The notes under the pieces are model-generated. The model was not told where the DNA came from. It ran no database searches and saw nothing but the letters and a program-made list of their open reading frames with translations. A stretch of DNA of 64,000 bases from Corydoras sp. C115 (Eukaryota > Chordata > Actinopteri > Siluriformes > Callichthyidae), in assembly GCA_019802505.1 (NCBI GenBank), contig JAFMOC010000082.1, positions 1,052,501 to 1,116,500 on the forward strand, in the 5' to 3' direction. Position numbers and translations under genes: made by a program. Below are positions 25,481 to 54,615 of this stretch, piece by piece (the first letter of the stretch is position 1; each line of letters begins with the position of its first letter).

Positions 25481-25796
25481 ATTCATTCATTATCTCCTGC
25501 TTTATCCTCTATTAGCGTCGCGGTGGGGTTCCCCATGCCCATCCAGGGGAGAACGCCTCAGGCGCTGGGCAGATAGACCCAGGACAGGGTGCCAATCCAT
25601 CGCTGGGCACACACTCACTCACACAGACACACACTATATGGGGCAATTTTGAGAATTCAATTGACTTGATCCATGTTTTTGGACTGTGGGAGGAAAACGG
25701 AGAACCTGGAGGAAACCCACGTGGACAAGGGGAGAACATGGAAACTCCACCCAGATGGGGATTCGAACCGGGAATCCCTAGCGCTGAGAGGCGAAA
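25481..25796 (-). mobile_element. tRNA-derived SINE, head-truncated copy
   Basis: Matches the family up to GAGAGGCGA and then stops; A box missing. Confidence 0.9.
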
Positions 25797-28700
25797 TTTA
25801 GTTTAATTTATAAGCTAAATGGGCAACAAAAAAAGGTACAAATTTGCAAATAAATGTCATTTATATAAATGTCCCTTATAAAGTATTTAATAAGAATTTA
25901 TGAAAAAAAAGAAATGTAAGCAGAGGTACATTTTTTAAATGTAAAAAAATAATCTGCATCCCTTACAAAGATAAAATAATAACTGAAGGCGACATAGGGG
26001 TGGGGGGCAGGATGAAAATGAGCATGTGGCTGTGAAACACCACTAGATCTCTGTCAGTATATCTAAGTCCATGCTGCATGTTGGTCTCGTTGTTTCACAT
26101 GTATAGTTACAACAGGGGGCGCTCTGCTGTCTAATATTAAAGCACGGTGTCAGTTTGTATCTGGAAGACTAGGCGAGAAAATAGTCAGTCTTTTATAAAA
26201 TAAAGAAATAATCTTGCAACTATTACTCCCTTTTTGTAATTTTCTTTTGATAGAGAAGTGGTGTGACATCATGACATTAACTGTTAAATGATTTAATTAA
26301 AAGTAAATAAAAATGTTTAAAAAATCACCTAAATGAGCTCATTAAACGCTGTTTTGAGATGTATAGAGAACATCCTCTCTGGTTTGATAAATGTCAGAAC
26401 ATCCTCTGTTGTTTCTATATTCACTGTCTTAACTCTTACACTTGTCTGACATGCAGGAGATCATCATGATAGAAGGTTTTAGATATTAGGAATATAATAT
26501 TTCAGTAATTCAGAATTTGTAATGCGTCTGCTTTTCAAACTATGCATTCTGATGCACTTAATTGAAAATATCAGTATTTTTCACCATTGATGAGTTTATA
26601 TTTTCACAAGGACAAAACAGTAATTGCTAAATTAGATCCCATGCCAAAGGTCTGTTGATGCTCATGTTATTAAGTGTCTGATAAATTATAAATGATAGTG
26701 ACATAGACACGTGTCTCAAGAGCTGTAAATAAACTGTATAAAACGAGGGGTTCTGCAGTTACAGTCTTACATATTTTTCTTCGGAAGCTCATGCACAGCT
26801 TTTAAAGCAGTTATCTGAACATTTAAATGCACATGTTGTGCCAGAATTTGATCCTGCCAACCCCTTTTTCTAAAATCTGTCAAAATTCTGTTTAAGCACA
26901 ATTTTTTTTTATGAAGAAGTGATTTACACTCACAGTGTTAAACATGTTTTGCTTCTTTTGCTTATATGCAATTAAAAGTATGAATGTTTAATATTAGTAA
27001 ATGATACCACTAGTAAATGTTTTTAAAATGAAAATCCATATCTGTTTTATTTAAGTGAAGGTTAAACTGCAACTGCACAATTTGTACTATTGGCGAGAGT
27101 AGGTCAGAAGTTATTGATTTCTTTATGCGGTACATAACCTTGGGGCTTTTTTGTATAATCAAACCAGAAAGGCTTTAACCTTAAGACCTTCTTTTTACTT
27201 TATACGCTCAATAACTTTGATTATGCTTTTCAGTCATACTGGCCACTAAAAAAATACCCTTCGTAATAAATGTTTTTAAAAGCAGAATAACTTAAACTGA
27301 CTGCATTAAATAACTATTTGTAGGGGGCAAAAGTATGTGAACCTTTGTTTTTAGTATCGAGTGTGATCTCCACGTGTAAATTTAATAAGAATAAAACAAT
27401 TACGTACATCCGTACTGCCTACTTAAGCAGTTTATATTCTTAATTGGTTTAAGGTTTGTAAAATTGTATAATAGTGTATAATAGAACTTGTGGATAGAAC
27501 TTCTGTTCTTTTAAGAACAATGACAATGTTAATTTCCATGGTTACACTGCTAATTACCGTGGTTACCACGTTACAAAGGTTCCAAAGTTAGCATTTAGGG
27601 TCATTCGGAAAGTGAAGGCCAGCAGGGTCTTTTTTTTTTTTTATGCATCTAATTACTCAGTAAATTTTCACGTGGATATCTGAGTAATTACATGAGTAAT
27701 AAATATCGCTAATTGTTTTATTCTTATTAAACTGCAACTATTAGCAACAATAAAAACACATGTTTGAAAAAACCCTCAAATAACTAAAAAATGTATAAGC
27801 TTTCATAAGATGGTTCATTTAAGTATCACAAAGTATATGAGATAAGTACAGATAAGTCTGTGGTTTCCTCTAAAACTTTACATAAAAAAGCTGGGTAATT
27901 TGGAGCATTTTATTTTATCCTGAATTTCAGTGGGAACTGATGAAATGGACAATCAATCAAAAATGTGCTATTAAGTATATGTTAATATGTATAAATTGAA
28001 GTACAAAATGGTGCCTAACATTAGGATAAAGTATCCTTATATAGGTGTTCTGGTCAATCTTATCTTTTTCTCATGTTTTCTGTTAGTGTTAAAGGTCAGC
28101 CAGGTGCCAAAGCATGGTGACTCAGTGAAAAAGCCACCAGTGTCCATATGATTTTTTTCCCAGGGGTGCGCTTTTTTCCTGGAGCCTGATTTTTCATGCA
28201 ACTCTCTTTATAATAAGAGGGAAGCTCTGAAATTTTAATTTCTTCTCGAGATTTATGAGCCACAGCTTGCATTCTGATTGCAGGAATATTTAACTAAAAG
28301 ATGATTCTGGGACAAAAATGGATAAGTGAAGATAAATCAGGTTAGGTTTTGGCAATAGCTGGTTTATTGTGGGGCTAAAGCAGTTTAGCTTTTACTGATT
28401 ACATTGTAGAAGGAATATTCATTCGGCAGTTTTAAAAGACTAGATCCTCCAACTCCAGAGCTTTGGGGGGAAAGTCTCAATTTCATTTCAAAGCAATTGG
28501 AACTGTGTAACTTTTTCATTAATATAACAGAAATAACGCAGTAATTTAGTGACAACCAGTATGCTAGCGTTTAATGTATACAGTACATGGAATGAATGAC
28601 TGTTTCTTAGCTTTATTTGGGGAACATTGTCAATATTTTGTTTTTGATGCAGGTGTAAAACTAAGACATTTAAAACTAATGTCATAGATAACTGTAGTTT

Positions 28701-29040
28701 TATTATTGTTATTATCAAATTAGATGATTGAGATTTATAGGTTTGGTTTGGGGTGTATACCATTTTTTGCATTACCTCTATCTGAGTGTGAGAAAAAACC
28801 CTTTGTCTACGTTTTACTGTCTACTTATTTTATTTACTAATAACAGCACTGACAACAATTAATTAACCAAAAATGCTAAACACGGAAATGAATTACCGGA
28901 TTTATTATTGTCTTTATTAGATTATTACTCTCCAGATTTTTGGTTTTGTTTCTTAATAATAAAATAAAAGGATAAATGAATTGGTGTCATCAGGATGGGG
29001 GATTACAGGCTTAGTAAAAAGATATTAATACTGGGACTAA
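25797..29040. other. Intergenic, AT-rich, no gene seen
   Basis: Apart from a CTCF-like motif at 26110-26123 nothing is recognisable; no SINE copies. Open frames are short and lack family features. Confidence 0.6.
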
Positions 29041-29255
29041 AACATTACATTTACATTTGGTCATTAAGCACACGCTTTTATCCAAAGCGACTTACAAGGT
29101 GAGCACAGGGTTAAATCACAACATCCCTGGAGCAATGAGGGTTAAGGGCCTTGCTCAAGGACCCACACTGGTAATTTCAGTGGCATGGGATTTGAACTGC
29201 CAACCTTCAGATTGCTAGTCCAACGCCCAAACCACTGAGCTACCACGCCCTTCAT
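29041..29255 (-). mobile_element. Second tRNA-derived SINE family, copy 1
   Basis: Contains CTTTTATCCAAAGCGACTTA, a segment very common in fish genomes, plus CTTGCTCAAGGACCCACA and a tRNA-like head read on the minus strand (GTAGCTCAGTGG). About 90 percent similar to the copy at 41.05 kb by eye. Confidence 0.8.
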
Positions 29256-30494
29256 TAGTTCACAAATTTACCTCTGTAAGTCCTTGAACTAGACCAGGGC
29301 AGAGCAATTAATTTTCAGAAGAGGCCACATGAGAAAATAGGACTGTTTTCAAGTGCTGAACCGATAGGCTGAAATGAAAATAAAAGCAATGGACTTGCAC
29401 AGCAGTGCACGCCATGCGTGCATTTGGTGACTATAACTATAAGTCACCAAATCTCCTAGCAAATATTATATTATTATATATAGGATATAGTTTTTTTTCT
29501 CTCTATGAAATCACATCCTTGGAAATCTTTACTCTGAATACTTATTTACATTGGATTTCTAACTTCCCACTCTCTGCATGCGAGACGCACAGGGACAGCC
29601 AAAGGCTAGGTGTGGCCCTGGGGCAATTGAATGCCCATGTCTGATTTTGACTCTTTACTCATTTGCACTGACTGTAGTTGTTCCAGATAAGGCGGACTGC
29701 CAAATGATATAATTATAATATCTTGTATTTTACAGTTTGAAGGCACTTGTGCCAATGAATTTTTAATGGTAAAATTTTTTAATGATAACTTTTGAAAACT
29801 GCCTAAGCTGCAGGATGTTTTGACACAACAGAGAAATCATTTGGTATTTTAATGACTGTTTGACTGCCTTTGGATATTGTTTAGCCTAGTGACCAAAATA
29901 GAAGTCATTAGGGCATGAGGATGTTTTTATTGATTTTTTTTTTTAAATATGCACAATCCATTAAGCAAGAGTAATGCTTCAGTATACAGTTATGTTTTTC
30001 ATACTCATTGATCATACTGATCTTGATCTGACTGTAGGAGGTGTTGGTTTACTTTGACATGGAAATAAAATTGTATATAATTAGATCAAATATTAGGTCT
30101 CAGTTAATTATTAATCCTAAATTCTTATCTTAGTCTCCTAAATAAAATCAATGTTCATCCTGACTAAGGCGAATTCTCTGAAGTAATGCACAGACACACA
30201 GGGTGCAGTGCAAGAGTGATTTAGTTCACTTCAGGAAAAGAAAGATCTTATATATAACACATAATTGAATACATGTAAAATGGGTTTTATATTAAAAATG
30301 TAATATTTTAAAGTATGTTAATAAATAGCTATTAATTTATAAAAAGTAAGCATTGACCCAATATGAAAATAGTGTTAGTCTGTTGAGGTAAGAGGAAAAT
30401 AATAAAACTGCAATCACACGGTGGGATAATAAACAGAGTGGCAACATGATCCTAAAATATAATCATTGTGCAGTTTGTTAATTGTGTTAAAGTG

Positions 30495-30715
30495 TTATAG
30501 GGGTGTGGCAGCTCAGTGGCTAAGGTGCTGGGCTATTGGTTTGATGACCATGGGGTCAAATCCCAAATCTAAATTGAGGTTACCAATGTGGGCCCTTGTT
30601 CCCGGGGTGCTTAGATCCTGTGTTCTAACTCCAGAGGTCAGAGGTCACTGTTGACTGTTTGTTGGGCCCACAGTGGACCCAACACTCTAACTGCTGAACC
30701 ACCTCTTAGTAAATA
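30495..30715 (+). mobile_element. tRNA-like repeat with inverted ends
   Basis: GGCAGCTCAGTGGCTAAGG near the start and CCAACACTCTAACTGCTGAA near the end form inverted tRNA-like heads. Similar in design to the foldback element at 3.85 kb. Confidence 0.45.
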
Positions 30716-31609
30716 TTAACCAAGATAATTTTCACAGCTGGAGGCTGAAGGAAATAATGAAAAATGTTATGAAAATGATTTCCATTTCTGCTAAAAACCC
30801 ACGCTCAGTGAATAAATTCACAATAAAGTAAATACAGCAGCGTTTGTTTTCAGCCCAGGTCTCTGAGGGAGTTTCATGTAACATCAACTACAACACTGAA
30901 ACACTTCTGGTTTATACCACAACAGCCTGACCCCATCATTTTAACAGTTCTATTGATTTCTAACGTGTTACTGAGTTCAGGTTACACATGCTGTAGATAA
31001 ATCCACTGTATATGCCGGGGTCAAACAAATCTCTAGTAAAGACTTCAGATTCCGGACCAGAGATTTTTTAGAATGCTGAAATTTTAAACCTTCAGATTGT
31101 CGGCCCAACACCTCAATCACCAAACTGAAGTGATTGGTAACTGTTGTTATGACTTTTAATCTGATTAAATAAAATGCAAATGGAGATGATCTTTGCACTT
31201 TTTAAACACCTGAGTAAAAATGGCACTTTTTTAATGTTTATAAAATGAAATAATGGTCATGGGCCAATACATAACTAAATAAAAATGTTCCAGCACTAGG
31301 CTAGAACTCATTACTACTGTCCATGTTCTTGCTTCTGCGCTGACCCACTATGGGTCCCATCAGAGAAAAACAGTGACTATATTTAACACTCAACAGAAAC
31401 CCCCTGTATAGCATGTGTGTAGAACAGAACTTTTGGGTCAGATACATGTTATTTAGAATGATGCAAGGCAATCTGAGCCTTTTTATGGTTTATAATGTAC
31501 GATATATGAAGAATTGGATGTAACAAATAAGGACAAAAGAAAAAAAGCAGTATTTATAATCAATAACACTTAATCACTTAAAAACACTCTTATAAGGTGT
31601 ATATAAATA

Positions 31610-31706
31610 TATTCTCTCTCTCTCTCTCTATTTAAAATATTTTGCAGTGTGTTTTGTTCTCGAGATATTCACTGTTTACAGAAGCATTGAAATGGTGTGT
31701 GTGTGT

Positions 31707-31743
<37 letters not shown>

Positions 31744-31916
31744 AGAGAGATGTAGGTCAATGCTAACACACCTGCGCCTCTTACCTAAAGAATAACCAAG
31801 TACTAAGCTGTAATTACCAACAATGCCATTCCTGCAGCTACTGATACTCTTTCTTTTATTTCACTTTACTTTTATTATGGTACAATTGTCTACTTGAGCC
31901 TGAACATTTCCGTGTG

Positions 31917-31960
<44 letters not shown>
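31610..31960. repeat. (CT)n, (GA)n and (GT)n runs
   Basis: Short runs at about 31614-31630, 31710-31741 and 31917-31957. Confidence 0.9.
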
Positions 31961-32814
31961 AATGCCCCTTAACCAGCAGATCGTTATAAAAGTGCAGATA
32001 CATCTGACACGGCCAAAGTCAGCATGTCCTTACCCGCAATGCTCCGTGCTAATGACATGGCAGCCTTGAGATTTCTCAGCAAGGCCACTTGAGCAGAATT
32101 AAACTGTGTGAGTGTGTGTGTGTGTCCATCACTGTTGAGTAAACCACTAATGTAATTACAACCGTTTAAAGGAATTTAACAATATAGTTAGGCTAATGCA
32201 CTAGCAACTCAGTTTAATACTGATTATGTAAAAAATGTAAAAAAGTCTATTGGAAACACAGGAAAGAACGATTAGCCAGTGATGTGAATAAACAATGTGA
32301 GAGTCGAAATATAGTAACATTATTATTGCATTAATATAATCCTGTGATCATCATGTTAATGGGTTAAAGTGTACAAACTTAGTGCATTAACATACAGCAT
32401 CTGCATACTGTATGTTAACAGGGGGAATCTTTTCCTTACTAAACTAGACCTAATTTGGTTTCTTAAAAGTTGCTCTTCATTTGCGTTGTCTTTAACACAC
32501 ATTTGTATGCATGTTCATTTCAATATGGATTTGGATTATGGATTATGATTATTTTGTGTGAATCAGACAGTAAAATTGTTACTGGATCTATTAATGGATG
32601 TGAATAAGATTTTGGTATTTTAAAGTCAATTGGGCTTTACCTTTGTTAGTTGAGCCACCACCTAGAAAGATATGTTAGGAATATGATGCAGAGAAGGGGG
32701 AAGGGAAGCGAGAGGCGGTAATCCACTTGTCAAGCAGAAAGCCGGGAAAAAAAGATAAATGTGTGCTAGGAGTGACATCAAAAAAGTGATCGATGATGAG
32801 GTTCTTTATTAGTG

Positions 32815-47125
<14,311 letters not shown>

Positions 47126-47575
47126 CGGAGAATAGGGGAGGGGCTTAGGAGGGCATGGGCATGGATGTTTAAGCGGAGATGGACGTGGATGAGCGGTCGA
47201 AGGCCACGCCAGGTTGTTATAAGGTGACTGCATTGAGAAGGCACAGCAGGATTTGCACGGTTGGAACAATGGGGAGAAAATTTTAAATGTAAAGAAGAAT
47301 GACTCTTTAAAGGACAAACACTGGAATGATGACGCATGTTCACTAAAGCCTGTCTCCCCAAGACCTGCAAATCTTCTGCAATTGACAAACTGGTTTCAGA
47401 AGAAAGAAAGAGAGAATTAATGGGAAGACAAAATGGATCAAGACAATTTTCGGTTTCGGGAAATTCAATTTAATTATAATTATAAATACAATCTGATTCC
47501 AAATTTGGCAACTTAAAGAACGCCGACGTGACCATATTTCTCTCTCTCTTTCTATGATGCCGAAAATAAAGAATG
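47126..47575 (+). other. connexin 3' UTR, proximal part
   Basis: Follows the TGA stop. AATAAA at 47565-47570 could end the transcript. Sequence is unique and non-repetitive. Confidence 0.5.
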
Positions 47576-48650
47576 AATGATTAAAACAGAAGAACGAAAC
47601 AGATGAAGTCTTGAACAAGCCCCTCCCCCCATTACAGCAGCTGGGCAAAAAGAGGACCCTCCATCGTAATGACTCCAAACCAGACACCTTGGTCCCTGTA
47701 TCCTCTGTCCTCCTCTCTTACAGCCCTCAAAGCTGCTGCCTAGAAATCTGTACAAAGTTTTTCTTGATAAATACTTGCTATCTTCATTTGACGCTGGCTA
47801 ATTTAACGGTTAATTATAAATGCTGAATTCTTTAAATCTGGTCCTGTATATCCAAATGCACCACAGCCTCCAATTATGACCTGCATTATTATATTTTGTT
47901 CTCATTCTCTGGGCATGACAGCATATTTTTCTTGTCTTTAATTTCCTGAAGCCCACAGGCAGTTTGAGTAGCACGGCACGTAAATGGCATTTAAACAAAG
48001 AGGAACTGACATGTTAAGATTAGCTCAGTAGCATCAAAGAAGGATTGTTTATTTCATATGCAGACAGCACTATTTTGGGCTGTATCTGTGGATGTGCATG
48101 TGAACTCACAATACATGTCCTTTTAGCCTAAATTAGGTGGTGCTAGTTGTGTTTCAAGTTTGGCGTTTATTTACTTTAGGCTGTTATCTTATGTTGTCAG
48201 AAAGCTGATAACTCTATGTAGCTTTATATTAAATCTATGCATTTCTACTTGAACGTTTTGTTTGCATAGGAACAATGTAGCGAGCAGCAGATAGAGTAAA
48301 TGCTAACTATCATGCTAACACACATTTGGTGCTTTCGACCAAACATATACAGGAGCTTTTGTAAGTCGGACTACGTTTTGGGGAGGTTCTCAGGGTACTA
48401 TGTGTTTTTTTTTGTGTTTGTTTGTTAAGACCATGGTAGACCAGCTAACAAATCAAATGATTTTTAACTTCTAGTAATTGAAGTTGATTTATTTATGCAG
48501 AATTCCCCAAAGCAGCTTTCCAAAACTCAAATGCCTGAACCCCCAAAACAAGCCAATGCAACTGTCAGAGTACTAAACAATCATAAGGTTTATATAACAA
48601 TGTTTAATTAAACAAATGTCAAATATGCTTAACTCTAGTCATAATTTAAT

Positions 48651-48860
48651 TCCTCCCACAGTCCAAAAACATAGATTCAAGGTAAATTGGCAGCTCTAAA
48701 TTGCCCATATATAGAGAGTGTGTGAGTGATTCAGTGTGTGCCCATCGATAGATTGGCGCCCTGGTCTTATCTGCTCAGCGCTCTGAAATTTTTTCCATGG
48801 GGAACACCTCATGACCCTAGTATAGGATTAAGCGAAAGGTAATGGATGGATAGATGATAC
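48651..48860 (+). mobile_element. Old 5'-truncated SINE fragment
   Basis: Starts at CCTCCCACAGTCCAAAAAC and runs to the (ATGG)n tail. Confidence 0.75.
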
Positions 48861-49391
48861 AACTGGTTCACAAAAAGATGTAAAGTTTTGTAAAAGTACT
48901 TAATAAAGTATTCAATTTATTTGATTTTATTTATTGTACTTATTATTAAGTATTAAAGTAATGTTGTACTCAAATAGTCTATGCTGTCGCTTCATTTGCC
49001 TGTAAGTTAAAATTGACATTTTAAAATTGCGACAGCAAATTACTATTCATTTAGGTTCATATGTGCTAAGAAAGTACCCACTCGCCAGTAATAATTAAAA
49101 ACGTAAGCCGGCCAAAGTGGCGCTAGCCTTGGGCTAAAGTAGGGTAAGCAAGTCAAGGTCACATAAGCCTTCTGCTAAAGTAAAGCTTTGCTTTTAAAAC
49201 GATGTTATCTTGTCAATATGACATAAGTTTGCACAAAATTTGTGTTAACTAGCCAAAAATAAATGAACCTTTTTCATATCTATCAGCTTGTGCATCCATA
49301 ACGTCAGTGTGAAACAAGTGTATACATTGCCTTGACCTGTTTATGTAACCATGTTGTGACTACATGAATTATAATCAAATAATCTTAAATG

Positions 49392-49731
49392 GGGCGGCAC
49401 TGTGGCTTAGTGGTTAACACGTTCGCCTCTCAGCACTAGGGATTCCCGGTTCGAATCCCCATCTGGGTGGAGTTTCCATGTTCTCCCCGTGTTCCGCGTG
49501 GGTTTCCTCCGGGTTCTCCGGTTTCCTCCCACAGTCCAAAAACATGGATCAAGTCAATGGAATTCTCCAAATTGCCCAATATAGAGTGTGTGAGTGTGTG
49601 CCCAGCGATAGATTGGCGCCCTGTCCTGGGTGTATCTGCCCAGCGCCCGAAACGTTCTCCCCTGGATGGGCATGGGGAACCCCCCCGCGACCCTAATGTA
49701 GGATAAAGCGGAAGATAATGAATGAATGAAT
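49392..49731 (+). mobile_element. tRNA-derived SINE, recent copy
   Basis: Full-length, flanked by the 15-bp duplication AAATAATCTTAAATG (49377-49391 and 49732-49746). Confidence 0.95.
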
Positions 49732-50929
49732 AAATAATCTTAAATGTGGGTCCCATGCAACACATCTTCATGAGGTTCAAAGTAATGGAGGTCCAAGGGT
49801 CCATATCTTGGCTTTATGGAGAATGAGGCAACACTCACCTCAACATACAGCCCTGCCTTATATTGGAATGATTTAATGATTCAAACATCAAATTTCCTGT
49901 ACTAAAAGTACTAAAAAGCTGTGGGGAATGACATATTGTACAACTGTCGTATATTTATTGTGAGCACAAAATTTTGGTACTTTTTCATCAATTCTAAATA
50001 CTAAACTAGTTCTCTGGGTCCAAAAGCACGCAAATGCGATTGATCCAGCACTTTATTTCATTTGCTTTATTGACTGTTCACTAAAAAATGGATTTTCAAG
50101 CTCTTTTCTCCAAATAGCACAAGGATGGTGTTTTTATTAATAAGCTTTATTAAAATGTCTTTGATACTCTAAATATGCAACTTAGCTCAGAATGGTACAG
50201 AAGGTAATAATGCCAGGTCTGCTCTCTTCTATCGTAACAGAGAGAAGAGAAAACAAACTGAATTTAGATATACAGGACCATAATGGGTCAATGGGCTAAT
50301 GGATTGCAAGCTTTAACCTTTAAAAGGCAATGAAAATAGATTTAAATGCTATTGTTTATCGAATTTTGTTCCGTACTAGATGAACTTGTATATTACGCGA
50401 TGATGAAAAGGCATTTGTTTTTTCTATTACAACCTTATGTAGCCTAAAACGCAGAAGAAAAAAAATATTGTGGCATGTTACAGATGCATTATTAGAATGG
50501 CTAGACTGTGTTTATTACTTTTTAAGAAAGAGCTTTTTTCATCTATTTGCACCCTGTTTATGTACTCTAAAGCATGCTGAGAGGAAAATTATAGCACCAT
50601 ACAAATATGGGATTATGGAATCTGTGTGGAATACGGCTCCGGTATTGCAGCAATAATGATATTATAATATTCATATAAAGAAAACAATGAGTATATGTAA
50701 AGAAATAAACTAAGAAGTTACACACAGGAGAAAACCACTTTGCTTTGACCTTTTTGCTAACACATTCATGTTTGTAATTGCATTCAAATGGGTGTGCTAT
50801 CCATTCAGCCTTGTCTGACACTTGGATACTCTGTAGTCCAGTTTCACGGTGAAGGTTTTTATGAGGTAGGTCACCAAGTCTTTCCTCAAGTTCCTCCATA
50901 GTTTACAAATGATAAATTCGGGAGGGTAT

Positions 50930-51085
50930 TTTCAATTGACTCATCAGCATGTCTTTGGAATGTTGGGGGAAATCAGAGTAATGGCACATGAAGGACCTTT
51001 TGTTTGCCCCAACCTGGAATCAAACCCAGGACCTTTTGGCTGTAAAGCAGGGGTGGTAACCACTGCGCTGCAGTGTATTTGCATA
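50930..51085 (-). mobile_element. Old tRNA-type SINE fragment
   Basis: Contains CATGTCTTTGGAATGTTGGG (central region) and a tRNA-like head with GAATCAAACCCAGGACC and CCACTGCGCTGCAGTG. Related to, but distinct from, the young family. Confidence 0.6.
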
Positions 51086-53754
51086 AGGTGACTAATATAT
51101 GGAAGTCAAACCAGAAACACTGAAACGAATGTCCCAGTTAAACAGATGAGTTGTGATGGATGGTTGTTGGGAAAATACAAAAACTGATTCAGCTCACACA
51201 AATGACTCGAGATGACATTTCTATACTATATATGAAAATACTAGATAGCTGCATAAATAAAGCTCCTATTAATTATAAAGAAAAGTCTGAAAGGTAGCTC
51301 CAAATGACATTTGTGGATAAAGGCAGAGGTAAAAAATAAAAAAGATCACATCAAGTGATTCATAAAGCGGAACCGCTAATCAAAGTGACCTCTCCCCCAA
51401 TGCTTTCTGCTGCTGATTCAACATGCTAAATCGTCCGGAAAGCTGCCGATGATGTCCAGCCAGTGTTGGCATTTGTGTTTATGTGTGTGTGAATGAGAAT
51501 ACTCTCACGATGGCACAAGAACATGAAAAGTAGTGATGTGTAAAAAGTTACATAATAATAAACTGTCAGTTATTGTTTAATTTGAGTATTATTTTGATCC
51601 TCCTGTGTGGATACCATACACTACCTCTTCATTTAAGATACGCCACACCTCCTTTCACTAAAACCACAGCGAGATATGGTATCTAATTCCATTAGGTGTT
51701 GAATTGGTACTGCAGGAACATTGCCCCATGTGTAAACAGCACATTCTACCAAGTCTTAGAAATAAAAATAATTAAGATCTGGGGACTACAATAGCCATAG
51801 AAAGCAAGAAAAAGTCATTGTAACTGTGCACTGTCATCCTGAAAGTGTTTTTCTGATATACAGTAAACAGCTGCAACAAAAGAAGAACTTTAACTGCCTA
51901 TGATGCAATAGCAAGAACCGTAGCTCTAATAACGGTGACTAAAAGATAAGATTGTGGAGCACTTTATATATTTGACCATGATACATGGTTTCTCCAGACA
52001 TGACATCAGCACTATTATGGTGACAAAGAGCTCCCAGTTGTTCATGTGATCATTATAACGTAAAGTAGAAACTATTTCTGTCAGTCACAGCTCTTTACAG
52101 AAACTTAATCATACATTATGATGTCGCAGTCTGACCGAATTCTCCTGGCCTTATCTTCTACAGCCGGACATCTAACAATCTTATAAAACCCCTGAAACTG
52201 CACTTTAGACAGCAGTGGCGCTAGAACTGGTCATCCACTGTCGTAGCCTATCCATGCTAAAGAACGATGAGTTGTGCATTTGCACATTAGTTGCAGCATC
52301 AGCTTTGTGTTCAGCTGCAATTTGCTTGCCTGTGCCTGTTCATCAGAATGATTCTTATCATCCTCCTCCACCCCGTTCATTCGGAGTTGTGTATATTTAC
52401 TGCCTCTGTTTCTGTTCATGTTCTTAGTTTCTCTACAGAAAAGCTCCAGTTAAGAAAGAGCAGGTTTCTCAATTGAAGTGGCCAAATAAAGTTAATATGA
52501 ATCACAAAATAAGACACAATAAAGAGACAAACTTTTGTGACTTACTCAAAATAAAAATTTTGTGGCTCCACTCTTCAGAAACGATGAGTTTAAACAGTGA
52601 TAATGAAAAATAATTTATCTCACTGAGTGGTGTCCACTGAGTTGGTGGTTCCATGCAGGATTCTGGAATTCTCTCCTAACAAACAGGTTAAATGATGACT
52701 TCATGGACCTGACTTTGTTTTCCTCAATGTTTTGCCCAGATTCTGTTAAATTAGTGTAATAGTGCAAAGAAAACTATTTAAAGTACACAATGTTTTCTTT
52801 AATCCCATTACCTGAACGGCTCTGGAGATAGTTCTGCAGATCATCTCAAGCTCGACTGGAATCATTTTAAAAAAGTGATTGATGAGGCAACGGCAGGTTG
52901 CAGAGGAAAGTACAAAAGGCGTACTGAAACAAGCCTCTGACTGTCTGGATCCCACCTGCCCAGAAGCTGAGCTCAGTGAGCACCATGGCTACTGTTACCG
53001 TGGAGATGCCTTCTGGCCAAAACCCACTCTAATTTTATCTCACCTGCTGCCATAATTACTTACCCTGTGTGTGTGTGTGTGTGTGTGGGTGTGTGTATCA
53101 TGGTGTCATCTTTAGCACACATTCAAAATAACTGAATGAGAAACAGAGAAAGAAGAAAAAATAGAGAAAGGGAGACAGATGGAGAATGAGAAAATGAGAG
53201 AGAGAGACATAGAGGCAGAAAGGAAGCGAGAGATGAATGGAGACATTGTGAAAACATTAACAGACATCCAGGTCTTCAAATCTGCATTTTCCAAAAAAAT
53301 GGAGATTTTTATAATTTGTATTTTGTTCTTAAGCAGAAGCTTTTTTAGATTAATTTCAAATAAAAGCGACCTTCAATCTGCCCCGGCTCCTGAGCAGCAA
53401 CACCCACTAACAAGCTCATGCAACTGATATCCTCTGCACCTCTGCAGCTACAGCATGAAATCCTGTCCATTTCTGTTTAGTAAGCGAATCTTTGAGATTC
53501 ATTTCGAATCTAACTGGAGTCGTGATTCCATAAACATGTTTTATTCACCGAACAGCACTGATACCCAACCGAGAACACGAGCTGCCTCAATTATTAAACC
53601 TCAGCACGCTGAAACAGATTGCAGTTGTTACGTCACTAATGTTAAGACTTTCCGATCTAGCCACTTTAGTAGGATTTATCACACCAAAATTCATTACATT
53701 TAGTCTCAAACGTTTTAGAATAAGTGACCTAATAAAAAGTCATCTACCAGAAAC

Positions 53755-54020
53755 ACAAGTGAAAACCATGCATGGCAATGATCCACCACTTTAATAACAC
53801 CTACTCTCTGGCCTGTGAGGGTCCTGATCATAGCAGTGTCCCTGAGGTGATTAAATAAAACAACAGTAACATATCTGCACTAAAACCCCCCACAGGACCA
53901 GTGTCACTGCAGAACTGACAATAAACACTCCACCTCCCAAATGATACCTGTTCTGTAATGCTCCTGATCAATAGAGAACATGAAACCAACAGGGAACTTA
54001 CAAGAACATAGATGGAGTAT
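53755..54020. mobile_element. Palindromic MITE family, partial copy
   Basis: GACCAGTGTCACTGCAGAAC and ATACCTGTTCTGTAATGCTC match the 9.2-kb copy closely. Confidence 0.7.
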
Positions 54021-54615
54021 CAGTAAGTCAGTAAGGCTTACCCTGCTGTGTTTAAATGTACCTGATCACAAATTGGAGGCGCATAGCCAATAGTTTCTTG
54101 GTTTATGAGACAATCCCAAAACACCATATAAGGGCCGATGTGCCATGTGCACATTTTCTGTCAGATGTCCAGGAACTGGAGAGATGCTGCCAAAAAAGAA
54201 AGCTGTAATCTGGGAGGTGGAGTGAAATCTAAATACTCTTGAACAAACCTAAAGAAAACATGATTTTCCAGAACATCAGCCAAGGATTTTCTGAGCCTAG
54301 TAGGTGTTTATTGTCATTTTAGTCATATACAAGTCATATAAGTCCAAAATGAAATAAAAGCATTCCTCCAGGACCACGGTGCAACACAGAACAAATAGAG
54401 CAGAAAAACGCAAACTGTGCAGTCATTTGGACAAGTCTGAACAAATTACACCAGTACAAAGTTATGAGGAGACAGTATTGGGCTGTAAACTGTATTCTAG
54501 CAGCAGTTCATAATGTGCAAACAGTGCAAATGTTGCTAATAATGAAATCTGAGTGGATGAACAGATAAATGCTAGATGACTAAATTGTAATTAGGAAGAA
54601 AACTTCCAAATCTCA

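Larger units (their letters stand above)
29256..32814. other. Intergenic upstream of the connexin, no gene seen
   Basis: Unique AT-rich sequence with the repeat at 30495-30715, a tRNA-like fragment near 31050-31125 and microsatellites around 31.6-31.96 kb. Confidence 0.6.
47576..53754. other. Intergenic downstream of the connexin, no gene seen
   Basis: Contains one young SINE (49.4 kb), two old SINE fragments and a (TG)n near 53067-53090. Open frames here show no recognisable domain and no plausible splice-linked partners. Confidence 0.55.
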